64,000 nt of DNA. Origin: Drosophila pseudoobscura. Taxonomy: Eukaryota; Arthropoda; Insecta; Diptera; Drosophilidae. Shown piece after piece: positions 24,541-37,030 of the stretch. Position 1 is the stretch's first letter. Each line of letters begins with the position of its first letter. The notes beneath the pieces are model-generated. The model saw only the letters and a program-made list of their open reading frames with translations. It was not told where the DNA came from and did not search any database. The translations under genes and the position numbers were made by a program. The stretch lies in NCBI RefSeq assembly GCF_009870125.1, contig NC_046679.1:6572001-6636000 (forward strand). Direction: 5' to 3'.

Positions 24541-25907
24541 CTGAATGTTTCGATGTCTATGAATATCTAAAATAATATTCTATATACTCCCTATACTCCA
24601 AACCTATGTATGTGTAATCCATATTCGTAAAAGATTATAGTTTTTATAAGCTAAAGTTCTGAAAAATCATCTTACTATGTGAGATGCCTGTTACCTTGAT
24701 ACTCTAAAGGACATTCTCAACAATATTCTGTATAGATATAGGAATAACTTTTCCAATTTCTTTTCGTAATACTTTTTTGCATGTTTATTAATATTTTTTA
24801 TTGATTTTTGTATTTTTATACAATGTTTTGTTTTTGTTTTGTTGTTGTTGTTGTTTAATACATAATTATACTCCCGCATATCCCGCATTTGGTGATATTT
24901 TTTGAAAATCTATAATATATGTGTGTGTGTGTGTGTGTGTTGAACCGCTCCGCACATAATACATAATAGTATATATAGTATATAAGAAATAGCTATACAA
25001 TTAAGGATAGAAAAGTGTTTTGCTCTGCTGTGTTCTGTTCTGTTCTTACAAATTAGTTTGATGTCTTCCAGCAGTTAAATACAAAATTATATTTATGTCA
25101 TAGAGATAGAGTGGTTACAGCGGTTAGAGCGATAGATAGATAGATAGGCTTTAAATAGTTACAAATGAAAGTAAGTGGTAAGTTTAATAGTAATCAATAT
25201 ATCGTACAATTTGAAATCACTTTGAGCGCAGCAAAGGGCTCGTTTCGTCTCGGCATAAAATAAAAGTCAAGCAACCAAAAAATACTTGAGCCTGCGATTA
25301 AATCATAAATCAAGCTAAGGGCCGTCCGCAAATCCTCGATTATGTATTGTTCTATGCCTTTTTTGGCTGCTGGTCGATTATTTGCTATACGTATAGGCTG
25401 CCATTTTTATAGAAAATATTTTATACAATTTCTTTTTGTATTGCGTATCCGTGTATCTTTTGAGTAGCTACTGTGGGGGGTTGGGGGGGAAAAGCGTCTA
25501 TGTATACATATGTTTATGTATATGCTTGTGTCTGTGTGTGTGTGTGTATATACATCAAAATATTTGTTTACGGCGTACTTGGCATATGTATAGATTTTCA
25601 GTAGAAAATGAAAAATTCAGCTACTTTCCCGCAACAAAAAATATCAATATCAATCAGGAGGTACCCTAGTACTAGCACTGTCGGACCTTTCAATCTTCCC
25701 CTCGCCGCCCCTCCATCTCTCCTTAGCTCACGGTTTCCTCTATATATCACTTTCCAGGGGTTTTAAGCAGTAGAGCCGCACGCACACAAAGCCTTAGTCT
25801 AGAATTTTACAATGTTTCATTGCGGTTTTTGTTTTTGTTGATTATGTTTTTGTTGTTGTTGAGTAATCGCTGACTAATTGGGGTATGACTGGACCTGGTG
25901 TGGACGC
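24541..25907. other. Probable 3' UTR and downstream region of the SxIP-motif gene
   Basis: No coding frame is seen on either strand. TG microsatellites (24921-24940, 25531-25546) and GATA repeats (25134-25146) are present. On the minus strand an AATAAA lies near 24784-24790, but no unique polyadenylation site can be assigned. Confidence 0.35.
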
Positions 25908-28900
25908 TCAACGCACTCGCGAGGTGGGTCTGCAACAAAGGAAAGATTAGCATCTTGTGGCATGACTCGCTTCGCGCATTACTCACCTGGGCGATGGGGC
26001 AACTCCCGCCTGACGCTTTGGTGTATTGGGCGCCGTGACTGCCACTCGATTGGTGGGCGTGCGCGCCCTTGCTGCTGATGGGGGTGTGTGTGTCGGGGTG
26101 CCCGCCAGGCTGTACCGCTTCGGTTGCACTATGCGACTCGGGGATCGTGTGCTGCTGCCGCCGGCCTTGCCTGACCCATTGGCGGCATCCTTCTGGGCGC
26201 TGCTTAGTCTATTCAAACGCGGGGAGGACAAAAGAGACAGAGTTTTGTTGTGGCTTTTAGTGACAGTCTTGGGTGTTGTGGAGGGACTACTGGCCACCGC
26301 AGGGGCCGCTGTGCGCGTCGATGTGGGTGTGGAACTTCTGTATCAAAACGTAAAATCATGCAAGAAACGGATAAGAAACGAAAAGAAATCAAAAGTGCAA
26401 AAGAATCCTTTGAGACGAGCCTTTGAGTACTAACCTTCCTGCTGGATAGCTGACTGGTCGGGGTATCCTTGATCTTGGCGCCGAATTGGAGCCCGTCGAA
26501 TTGGTGGATGTGGGCGTGGAGCCGCCACTCTTGGTCGCCGCCTCGCTGGCCAGCTCCTTGAGCATGCTCGAGTCTTTGCTCATCAGTTCCCATTGTATCT
26601 GCAGCCGCTTGAAGCGATTGCTCTCGATCTTCCGCTGCTCGAGCACGTCGAGGGTCTCGCGTCGCTGCAGGGCGGCCGCCATGGAAATGTTGGGCGAATT
26701 GGGCGGCGTCGAGAAGCGCTTGGCATCCCCAGCGAGGGCCGCCGTCAAGGTGGCCGCCTCATCGGTGAACGACACCTTCTTCTGCTGGCTGAGCACGCGA
26801 CTCACCTCCTTCTTGAGGGCAGCCGCATCGTATTGCACCTGCTCGCCGGATGTCTCCAGAATGGAGGCAATCTCCGCATAATACTTCAGTTCGGAGCGTG
26901 GCAGGCTGGCCAGGAAGTTCTCGGCCCGTGCCCGGGCGTCCAGATCCTTGCGGGAGAGGCGCTGCTTCGCTGCCGGTGCCTGGACCTGTGCCTGGCTATG
27001 CTCCTCCTCCTCAAACACATCGGCCAGCTCATCGGTCGAGCCCAGGGCGTAGTTGTAGGGCGGCTCCTGCAGGCTGCGTCGCTTCTCCAGCTTGGACATC
27101 TTCTGCGTCTGCTGGCCGCCCTCGATCATGGAATTGCGCTTGGTCCGCGCCTGGGCAGAGTTTGCCTTGCGCAAGATGCTCCTCGGCATGGGCTGCGGCG
27201 GCGTCGTGTGCTGCTGCTGCTGCTGATCGTACTGGTAGACATACATTTGCTTGAGCGGATCCGCATCGGCGTCCAGCTCGGAGTCGGTTAGCAGCGTGGA
27301 AGAGCCCCGATAGCCGGAGCTGGGCGGCTGGCTGGACCCCGAGCTGGAGCCCTCGTCCAGCAGCGGCTGGGTGTGGCCCGTCTGCGTCTGCTGGAAGTAC
27401 TTGGCACAATCGCAGATGTGTGTGCGGTTCCTGCGCAACGGCGGCGACATACAGAACAGCGGTCGCTGGGCGAGATCCGCATCCAGTTGTCGTACCAGCT
27501 GCTTCACCTCGGGAATGTGCTGCAGCCGCCGGCGATACTCCACCGGCAACAGGGTGGCCAGCGACTGCCAGTCGGCTATGTGCTTGTAGTCCAGCGTCTT
27601 CAGGAGCTCGTCCTCGTTGAGGCTCTGCCGGCTGCTGCAGCTGTTGCTGCTGCGCTGCTTCTTGAGCGATCCGCTGCTGGTGGCGGCTCCGTCCAGCGTC
27701 ATCTTGTAGTTGAACGGCGAGAAGATCACGTCCGGGGTGGCCGCTGTGGTCTTCACAAAGCCCAAGTCGGGCAGCGCATAGTTCGGATAGATCACGTAGA
27801 TGGGCGCCTGCCGCTGCTCCCCCAGGTTGTTCAGCTTCTCCAGGAACGAGGGCGGCACGCATCGGTATCTCTCGCTCAGGCTGCTCCGGGTGGTGCTCAA
27901 CGAACCGCAGGATGTCTGCATGGAGCGTGTTATCATCTCCGAACTGGAGGCACAGGACAGGGGGCGCGTGGACGCCGCCTCGGCGCCTGCTCGTCGTGGC
28001 ACCTGCGTCAGTTGCTCCTCGGTGCTGGCCTCCGACGACATCTGGCTGGCCGTCGAGGTCTGGGCTGCCGCCAGCTGATAGAGCTGTGGATTCCGCAACG
28101 GCATACTACGGCGCCGATGGGCCGGCGAATTGGTGGCCGTCAGGGAGCCCGTGGAACTCGAGCTGGCCGCATCGTCATAGAACACCGCCTCGGAACGAGC
28201 GCGCAGCTGTCGCTGCTTGGGGGGCGTCTGTTGATCCGCATAGTGGTGGTGCTCCTCCTCCTCCTCGTCGTGACGACTGACCGCCGAACCCTTGCCCGAG
28301 TCGTTCATGCTCTTCTTGCGCAGACGCTGCTCCAGCGAGCCACTGCTCGAGCTGGCCGCATCGCTGGAGGGCCAACAGCCCGACGAGACATCCATACAGG
28401 TGTGGGCGCTGGCCTGGGCCATTAGCGGCTCCTCGTGGCCGCTGCTGGTGCTCTTCTGTTTGATGAAGAGCTTGACTAGATTGAAGGCCGGCGGATTGGA
28501 GGAGTTGCCCGAGGACACAGACCCCGAACAGAAGTTCTGACTCTCGTGCGAGCAACTGCAGCGATGATGCTTGTGACGGTGCTGCTGCTGTTGCTGCTGC
28601 TGCTGTTGCTGTTGCTGCTGCTGCAGCTCTGCCTGCTGTTGCAGTCTCTCCGATATGGAAACGCTTATGGATATGGGCATCTGGCACATGGGCAGCAGAT
28701 TTCTCGATCGCGACTTGCACGACTCCATCGTCGAGGTGCTGATCGCCTGCGAGACATTCAAAGGTGCTCCCTGATCCACTCGCTGCGACTGTGGCTGTTG
28801 CTGTTGCTCCTCCTGCTCTGGCCTTGGCACTGCCTCTTCGCTCTGCAGATTCGGCAGACTGCTGCTCTTCCTGACGCTGCACTGCGGCAGATGTCTTGTG

Positions 28901-31900
28901 ATGGTAATGGTCTCCGTGTTGTTGTTGCCCGACGGATATCTGCGTGCGGGCGAAACCAGAAACAACGAGCGTCTTTAGACGAGCGCACGGAAAATACAAT
29001 TGAATGTTTGTTGGCGGTGGGAATTACAGGTAGGAAAGGAAGGAAGAATTGGTCGCCGGCTGGCGTCTAGAACGTCGGGACTTTCCCGTTTATGAATGAG
29101 GTTTTGGTTTTCCTCAAGGATTAACTTCTAGGCCTGCGCCAGAGACACACAAAAACCCAAACAAAAATACCCCTTGAATGTGGAAATCTCCCCCAATTGT
29201 GGGGCATTCCGCCAGACTGCAAATGAAACTAAATTAAACTCAATTGATGTGACCCCAGAGCTGGCCATACATCCGCCCCGTCAACGACTAGCGACTGCCC
29301 TCCCCTCTCTCTAGCTGGTACCAATCCTTCCTTGAGGTTTGTGTGCGTGTGCGTGTGTCGCGTGTGTCGTGTGGACCTACCGCTGTAGTTTGGCCGTGGC
29401 TCCTGCCGCTCCTGTGGCGCCCTTGGGCGACATGGTTGGACCCAGGGGCTGAAAGGCCTGGGCCGAGCGTGACATCGATACCTCCAGGGCCTTGTTGCGC
29501 TTCACAATATCCTCCAGATTGCTGTGCAAATTGATGCAGTTCTGTTTGCTCCTCCTCATGGCCATGTCATTGGGTTCTACGGAAAGTTCTAGGCTTTTTT
29601 CATAGGTTCTTCTCTGGGAAAACGATCTACTCACCATAGAAACTCTCGTCCGAGTAGAGTACGCTGCCCTCGAAGGCTATGGTATAGTTGTCCTTGTTGC
29701 AGGTGAGTATTATCTCGCCCTCATCGGGATACGCGTCCATGTCCAGCGAGTCCACGGAGATGTGCGACTCACGGACGGGCGAGAACAGCAGCTCCGACTT
29801 GCAGAACGAGTTGTCGATCAGCTCGTTGGTGGATGTCGTCGATGTCTGCGACATCATGTTGTGCGGCATCATCATCATCGTGTTGTTGCTGTTGCTGCTG
29901 TGCTCTAGCTGCTGCTGCTGCTGTTGCTGCTGTTGTTGCAAGTGCTGCTGCTGCTGCTGGTGTAGCAGCGACTGTTGCAGTCGACTATTCGCACCGCCCA
30001 GACTCTTGCAGTAGGCCGGCAGCTGTGACAACAGCGAGTGTATGTCCTCGGCACGAAAACTCTCCATATCGACCTCGGCCAGATTGGCGTCCAGATTCTT
30101 GGCCAGATCCTCGTAGTAGATGAGATCCCCCATGGCATTGTAGGAGGCCGAAAGGGAGCTGAGAACACTGCGCTGCATGCCGCTGCAGCCATCCCGATAG
30201 CCGTAGTCCAGGAACCACTGATAATCGGAATTGTCGTGAGTAAAGTCGTGCGAGGAGGCCAGCGAGCAGTTGCCACCACCACCGTTAGAGTCCCGTATAC
30301 CACCACCACCACCACCTACACCACCACAAAGCGTTGCACCTACCCCAAGTTGTTGCTGTTGCTGTTGCTGATCGCTGCCACTCCTGCCCCCTGGCGTTGT
30401 GGCATTGCTGTTGTAGTCCGATTCCGGTGTGGCTGCCATCTTGCCCCACACGTTATGGTTGTTGTTGTTGTTGTTGTTGTTGCAACGCTGATTCGTATCG
30501 TTGTCGCAGCCAAAGAGCAGGCTGCTGCTGCTGTTGCTGTCGAGAAAGAGGCTGCTGCTGCCGCCGTCGCCACCGCCGAGGCTGCCGCCGCCGCCGCTCA
30601 CCTGCTCATTCAGTATTAAGCTGCGCAAAGCGTTGTTGTACCGATCCAGATTGCTCAGGACAATGGCCACATTCTGCTTGAGGCTCTCCTCGCTCAGTTC
30701 GTCCTTGGTGTCGTACTCCTCATCGCTGCCGCTGCCGCCGCTGCCGCCGCCGCCACCCAGCGACTGCAATTGCTGTTGCTGGCAGTGTTGCAGATGTTGC
30801 TGCTGCAGCAGGCGATCGGTCAGCTGTTGCTGGTAGCGTTTACCCGCCGTATTGCCGGTGGGACTATTGAGGGGATTCCTATAGCCGAGCGGGGAATGTG
30901 GCGACGATCCTAGGCCAATGTGGGCAGCCGTGTTGCCGTTCTCTTGCTGGCCTTGGGGCAGGGTCTGCTGAAGATACTGTTGTTGCTGTGGCTGCTGCTG
31001 TTGGGCAAAGCGTTGAAGCGGTTGAGGATGATGATGATGCGGCTTGGGATTAGTCTGGTGAATGGGTGAATTCTGGAGCGGTTTCTGCTGAGATGCGGAG
31101 ATGAAATGCGGTTGCTTGTGATCGTTGTTTGTTGAGAATTCGGTCATGCCACGTCGAAGTTTCAAGTTTCCTGCAAGAGAAAGAGAAAACGGAATTCCAG
31201 GCATTAGTACAGATCCACTATCCCATTAGCCCTGACACTGAATTGCCACTCCCCGCCAGCTAATGATCTCCTTGGCACCTCCCCCGTGACAGCGGCAGGG
31301 CCACGTTTCAATTAGTTTTTACGATCCCCAGGACTAGTCTAGCAAATGGTTAGCCATCGTTGGGATCTTATGGGGAAGTTGTAAAAATTATATTTATATG
31401 TCTGAGAGATTTTTACGAGTCGCCGGGTGCCAGGCACCGCCGTCGAAAATGTCACAAACTTGCCGACACATGCCACATGCCACATGCAAGCTGCAACCCC
31501 CAAAAGGCAATTAAAGGTACGCGAAGCTATTGCATGTCCAAAGATGGTTACTTTTCTGGCCTGCCGTGCCCCCATTTGCCGCATTTCAATCGATTGCTCG
31601 ACGGCCCCAGCCGAATTTACATTTAAAATTAACTCCAAAAACAGATCCAATAAACAACTGGGGATCATCGGAGAGGGAGGAGCACCACCCAGCAAGTGCA
31701 GACATGAAAGATCTTTCCCTTCATTCGACAAGTGGCAAAGCTGTCTCTCCAGCCCCACCCCCACCCCCGTCTCTGCACTGCTCTGCTCTGCCCCATCATT
31801 CATTCCAAATCTCCCCCAAAAACACACACAAAAAATATGAAATGACTTTCCATTTCATATTTGGGCCAGGCGCAAGATTACACACAAATAAAATTTTTTA

Positions 31901-34091
31901 ATGCATTTTGTGTGTAGATAAAAGAATGCAGATACATACAATATATACAAATGCATACAGATATATGTATATATAAATATATACAGAATATATATAGTAC
32001 AGTCCAACCTCCATATAACGAATCTCAAGGCACATTCTAGGGAAATTTCTTCAAATAAAATTCTTTGTTTTTAAGTTTATTTTGCCTTGAAACAAATCTT
32101 TTTCCTTCTCAACAAAAACTTCCAGGTCGTTTAGGAAAAGAAATATATTTTCAGGCCCATTTTAGTTCGGGACTTCCCCAAATACGCTTCTACTTTAGTT
32201 TTGGTAGGAAAGCACAAGCAAAATACTCAGAGAAAATGGCTCTCCTCCGCCAAACGTCACGCACATTGAACGACGAAGAGTGTGTGTGAGAGAGAGACAG
32301 AAAGTGAGCAAGCACTTGGCTGGGTTTTGCTTCATTTGTTTCTACTGGCTATAATAATAATCCGATCTGAACCAGATTCGGTAATCTGTTAGAGATGGTC
32401 TTTCTCTATGATTGTCGTATCTTCAAAATTGTGGAAGCGAATTGGGGGCGAAGTTCGGAACTACAGGGGTATATCTCAGAACTCTGGTTACTCTGGTCGT
32501 TGCTTTAGCTCTTATAGTCTCTGAGCACTACAAGCTCATAGGGATGGACGGACAGACAGACAGACATGGCTCAATCGACTCGGCTGTTGATGCTGATCAA
32601 GAATATACATATATACTTCATGGGGTCGGAAAGACTTCCTTCTGGACCTTACACACATCCATTTTGTACCAGAAGTCTAGGATATCGAATCGTGTATAAA
32701 GAAGTCCAGTATAGGTAGATCAAAGTCGCATGAGGATTCGAATTATGGGTACAGAAAAAAGTCCTCATAAAGAAATATTCCCCATAAAGAAACTTGTTAT
32801 AAGGAGAGCAAAACGTTCTAAAAATGGTACAAAATTGCATGGTTCTGAAAACTTTGTTGCATGGAAGTTCGTTATAGCGAAGTTCGACTGTAGTAGGCAT
32901 ATATTGCATATTGTAGCTGTCTGCTGAGAGAGGGCAATGGCCATATGCTTGGAGCCACTTGACTCTCCATTAAACTTAATTGAAAATTACAAAAGCCACG
33001 TCTCGAGATGTCCCCAGAGCCAGTGCAACGCCAAATGTTGACTATGCTTTTTGCTGTGGCAAATATTTAATCAAACTGGAACATATTTCCATTATAATGA
33101 GATGTTATATAGAAAATTGTTTCTTTTGGGATATACAATGGAGGGAGACGTGGGTTCTGAAGGGCAGCAATCCTCTAAGCGCTTCGTTTGAAAGATGGAA
33201 CAGCCCATCATTGTAAGGACTGATTGGGAGGTTAATTTTGGGTATGGAAGAGCTGTTTCAAGGATTGTGCACCTGTCATTGCCCTCAGGGCCCTCGCTCG
33301 GGACTTTCTTTAAATCTAACATAAATCTAAGACTTAAATACGTTCGCACCTTGGCCTAGAATCGGATTACTGTAGCAATTGTTAATATTGTTGTTTAGAT
33401 AGTCATGATCAATGTTGCTGTTGTCCAGATATCGTTGTTGCTGCTGTTGCATCTGTTGTTGCTGTTGCTGCATTCTCTGCTGCCTCAAATACTGTTGATT
33501 GCAGGTCAAACCCGCTGTGGTTGTGGTCTGTTTGGCTGGCACACCCTGATCCCTCAGTTGCTGCTGCAGGCGACGCCGTTGCATTAGTTGTTGCTGCAAC
33601 AGTTGCAATTGCTGCTGCTGCATGCGCTGATAGAAGCGTATCTGCTCTAGTTGCTGCGGTGTCACACCCAAATGTTGCTGTTGCTGTTGCAAATGTTGCT
33701 GTTGGTGCCGCTGGTGCTGTTGCTGCCTCTGCTGTTGCTGTTGCTGCTGCTGTTGCTGCCTCTGCTGCTGCTGCTGCTGCTGCTGCTGCCTCTGCTGTTG
33801 CTGCTGCTGCCTCTGCTGTTGCTGCTGCTGCTGTGGTGCATAGTAGTTCTCTTTGGAGGAGCTATTGCTATCACAGCCGCTGCTGGTGGTGCTGCTGCTG
33901 TTGCTGTTGCTGTTGCTCTGTTTGCTGGTGGCAACATGTTGCCAGCAGGCCGCCGTCGCCGCATTGCCATTGGCATCGCTGTGCGCCATGTTGCTGCCGT
34001 GCTGGCAATCGATGCCGGCCCTGGAGCAGGCCGCACAGCGTTTGGAAATGTCTACGAATCGCATGATGAAGGCCAACAAGAGCAACAACAT
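25908..34091 (-). CDS. Large polyQ-rich, low-complexity protein with SxIP motif (6 exons)
   Basis: Minus-strand exons are 34091-33350, 31170-29635, 29576-29381, 28939-26435, 26337-25987 and 25929-25908. All have GT-AG junctions in compatible phase and give about 1783 aa. An alternative start at 34064 (MRFVDISKR) has the better A at -3. Exon 1 encodes long Gln runs; exon 2 has Gln, Asn and Gly runs, then an acidic conserved-looking block (HISVDSLDMDAYPDEGEIIL). Exon 4 has a His/Gln tract, Ser-rich basic stretches, a block around YRCVPPSFLEKLNNLGEQ and another around DWQSLATLLPVEYRRRLQHI. Near residue 1648 is SRIP inside a Ser/Pro/Arg-rich segment, a match to the SxIP motif that binds EB1-type microtubule plus-end proteins. 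I cannot name the family. The function is unknown; a cytoskeletal scaffold is only an inference. Upstream non-coding exons may exist. Confidence 0.75.
32000..32890. mobile_element. Pogo/Tc1-like TIR element in an intron
   Basis: The left end, CAGTCCAACCTCCATATAAC, and the reverse complement of the right end, CAGTCGAACTTCGCTATAAC, match at 19 of 23 positions when extended to CGAA. Both ends are flanked by TA (31998-31999 and 32891-32892), the target duplication of the Tc1/mariner superfamily; this style of end is common in pogo-like elements. The 891-bp interior has no transposase frame and includes an INE-1-like insert. It lies in the first mapped intron of the SxIP-motif gene. Confidence 0.65.
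32225..32690 (-). mobile_element. INE-1/DINE-1-like fragment nested in the TIR element
   Basis: Sequence around 32505-32650 (GACAGACAGACAGACATGGC, TCAATCGACTCGGCTGTTGA, ACTTCATGGGGTCGGAAAG) matches the reverse complement of Drosophila INE-1 as I recall it. The piece at 32232-32290 (CATTGAACGACGAAGAGTGT) is shared with the element at 49046-49412. Its exact ends are unclear. Confidence 0.6.
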
Positions 34092-34352
34092 TTAGTTGCA
34101 AGAAGGCCCGCCTTTGCCGGTGGATTTATTTCTGGTCTCTGGACCAACGCAGTGACTCTCAATGCTGCTGTTGCCAGATTCTGCTGCTTCTGATGATTTT
34201 CCTTATTTTTTTGGTTATTTTTGGATATTGGCTTTGGTGATTTTTTAAGGGTTCAAAACTCCATTGATTGGTTACACATTTTGTTGGTATTTGCTGCTGC
34301 CGCTGCACTTTTCATTTTGATTTCTTTTGTTGTTTTTTTCTTTCCACCGCTC

Positions 34353-34360
34353 TATTTATA
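34353..34360 (-). promoter_or_regulatory. Possible TATA box of the SxIP-motif gene
   Basis: TATAAATA on the minus strand lies ~260 bp upstream of the first candidate ATG. It would give a ~230-base leader without upstream introns. AT-rich DNA here makes a chance match possible. Confidence 0.25.
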
Positions 34361-35059
34361 AAAGTTTTTTCCTTCTATACGACACATGTGTTTCAAAAAT
34401 TATATATGTATATATAGAGATCTGTGTGCTGTACATTGGAAAAAGTTTTCCCCAAATAATTTACGAGTTTTCTGCGGAGTTTCGAAAATATCTAAAATTA
34501 TCTTTTTGATAATAAACAAAGCTCGGGCTGGATTTATGGCCGCTGCAACCTGAAAACAGGCCTGTCTTTTGGGCCAAATTAACTGCATTCAGGCCGCGTT
34601 TAGAGGCTCGTTAGGAGCCGGCCTCGACGGCCCCGTGGCACCTAATTTATGCGCATAAATTTCCGGCCAAAGGAAAGCCAGGATGCCAGGGCCTTGGGGG
34701 CCCCGGGGTTTTTAAATTTGGTCTAAATTTAAGATTTCTTTTCGACCGAATGTGTTAGCCAAGTTCAACAACTGCCTGAATGTGTCATCATAATGTTTGC
34801 TATTGAAATCTATCTTGTTGCTTGCCAACAAGACAGAGTGCCAGGTGTTCCACATAATATAGAATAAATATGTGGCATAGTTGATGATTGACATCACCAA
34901 AGAGGTGGTCTTTGAGCATCTCTGGGGCTGAGGAAGAGTGCAATTTGGTTGCAAGAAACAACAGAAAGAAAAACCCCTTTGGACACGCCCAAAAAAGATG
35001 GCTTCGATGGCAAGACTTTCAGACAAAGAGCCACAGTCGGGGTTTGGGGGCTTGAGGCA
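34361..35059. other. Intergenic stretch, no gene seen
   Basis: No reading frame with a recognisable product is present. Composition is ordinary, with a short G/C-rich patch at 34684-34710. Confidence 0.4.
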
Positions 35060-35276
35060 TAGTCCTGGGGGGTGCTTGGGGCAGGAGGCGAAGTCCTGGG
35101 GGGTGCTTGGGACAGGAATTGTAGTCCTGGGTGAAGCTTGGGGCAGAAAGCGTAGTCCTAGGGGGTGTTTGAGGCAGGAATCTTAGTCCTGTGGGGTGCT
35201 TGAGGCAGGAGGCGAAGTCCTGGTGGGTGCTTGGCACAGGCGTCGCAGTCCTGTGGGGTCCTTGGTGGCAGAAACA
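35060..35276. repeat. 31-bp minisatellite, seven copies
   Basis: Seven tandem units of 31 bp begin AGTCCTGGGGGGTGCTTGGG and end GCAGGAGGCGA, with substitutions but nearly constant length. Because 31 is not a multiple of three, the minus-strand frames read it as a 31-residue repeat, but this is not a gene. Confidence 0.9.
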
Positions 35277-36049
35277 ACCGTAGAAATGCGCAATAGTGGA
35301 AAAATACCCCAATATCGGAAAGAGAAAGTCCCTGCCACACAGCAACACCAACAAGAAGCAACGTGAGCCCGGCATCGAGGAGTGCTCAGGCGCACCAAGG
35401 ATCTGCTGCCGCTGGCAATCAGCCAAGGAGAACCCCCTCTTGCACCCCCCCTTCTAGATACACTTAAAGAAAAGAAAAACATTCACGTGGCACCGCCCCC
35501 ATCCACCGATAAGCATGCGGCATGTGCACGTTGCATTTGTGCAACTCTTTTGGATTTCGAATAGCGAATAAACAGTGCGTGCGGCATGCGGCAAGTACAG
35601 TTTTCCCGCAGTCCCTCAGTGCTTGAACTTTATTTCCCGGCTGTTTGTTTAGGTTTTTTCCTCAGGAAGAGAGAAGGACGCAACCTGACGTCAGCTTCTG
35701 GCACTGGCTGTGGCACTGGCTGTGGCTGTGGCACTGGCTCCGTTCTGGCTTCTAGTTCAACGCACTTGTTGGCCTACATTGGTAATGGAAAATGCCTAGA
35801 AAACAGAGCCCACAATTAAATGAGCCAGCGAAAGGAAAAATGTATCTACAGAAGCACTCGGATTCGCATTCGCACTGGCTGTGGCTGTGGCACTTGCCGC
35901 TGCACCGCTGCACCGCTGCACCGCTGCACTGTCGATGTTGCTGTTGCAAATGCAATGGCAATTACGAAATCATCAAACGCATGTGTGCATGTCGATGCGG
36001 AAGTCGAAGAAGAAAAGGTCAAAGCTATTTTCAAAAAAGCTATCGAAAA
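35277..36049. other. Non-coding stretch between minisatellites
   Basis: It contains TGGCACTGGCTGTGG microsatellite tracts (35698-35745, 35870-35890) and CACCGCTG repeats (about 35899-35925). No gene is supported. Confidence 0.4.
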
Positions 36050-37030
36050 CAGATCCAAAGATACAGTAGCTGCCACAGCAAGATACAGTAGCTACAACTG
36101 CCAGATACAGTAGCTTTCGGTGAGCATAGATACTATAGCTATGGTGGGGCAAGGGGGGAGATACATAAGCTACAGAAAGACTGAGATAGAGATGCAGATA
36201 CTATTGCTTGGCAAAGGCAGAGATACATCAGAAGATACAGCAGCTACTGCCAGGGAGAAGCAGAGGCAGAGATACAGTAGCTACCACTAGAAGATACAGT
36301 GGCTTTTGGGTAGTCAAAAATACAGTAGCTTTCGCTGGAAGATACAGTGGCTTTTGGCAGGCAAAGATACAATGGCTATTACGATACAGATTGGTACATT
36401 AGATACTTCAAGGTGTGCTGGTTCAGGCTGAGATACAGATGCAAATACTATAAAACCCACCCCAGGCTCACTCGCTTTACTCACTCGAGCCGATATGAGT
36501 AGAATATCATAAAAAGGGTAAAAACTTTTTTATATACGAAATGGGGGCTAATATTACAAGAATACTCAGATACAGGCCACTGTCTGATAGAGAAAGTTTC
36601 AAAGATACCATTGATACTGTAGAGTGGATGCAGAGATAGGGTAGCTACTGTAAAGCAGAGATACAGCATAGATACTGTGCAGTAGCTTCTGTGAACGGAG
36701 ATACATTGGGTATATCAAGACATGTGCTTAGATACAGATACAAACACTATTGCCAAGCATATGCCTATCAGGAGATCAGGATAATGCCCAGAGATACAGT
36801 AGCCACTGCCAGATTCAGAGGTACAGTAGCCAGTAGCCAGATGCAAAGATACAGTATCTACTGCCAGATTCAGGGAACCAGTAGTCACTGCCACATTCAG
36901 ATATACAGTAGCCACTGCTTAGTGGATATCCGTAGATACAGTAGCTTCTACAACGATGGTTATGGGGAGATACAATAGCTAAATCAAAGCACACATTGAA
37001 ATACTGTATCTCCTATGAAGAAAAGCATCT
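36050..37030. repeat. Dispersed minisatellite based on AGATACAGTAGCTAC
   Basis: The motif GATACAGTAGC, or close variants such as GATACAGTGGCTTT, recurs dozens of times at irregular spacing. It is densest at 36060-36120, 36240-36370 and 36790-36960. Spacers are variable and often share TGCCAGATTCAG. There is no coding potential. Confidence 0.8.

Noticed and set aside
27373..28425. Plus-strand frames (up to 350 codons) opposite exon 4 of the SxIP gene
   Set aside because: Products are low-complexity Leu/Arg-rich mirrors of the minus-strand coding exon, whose splice phases fit a single gene.
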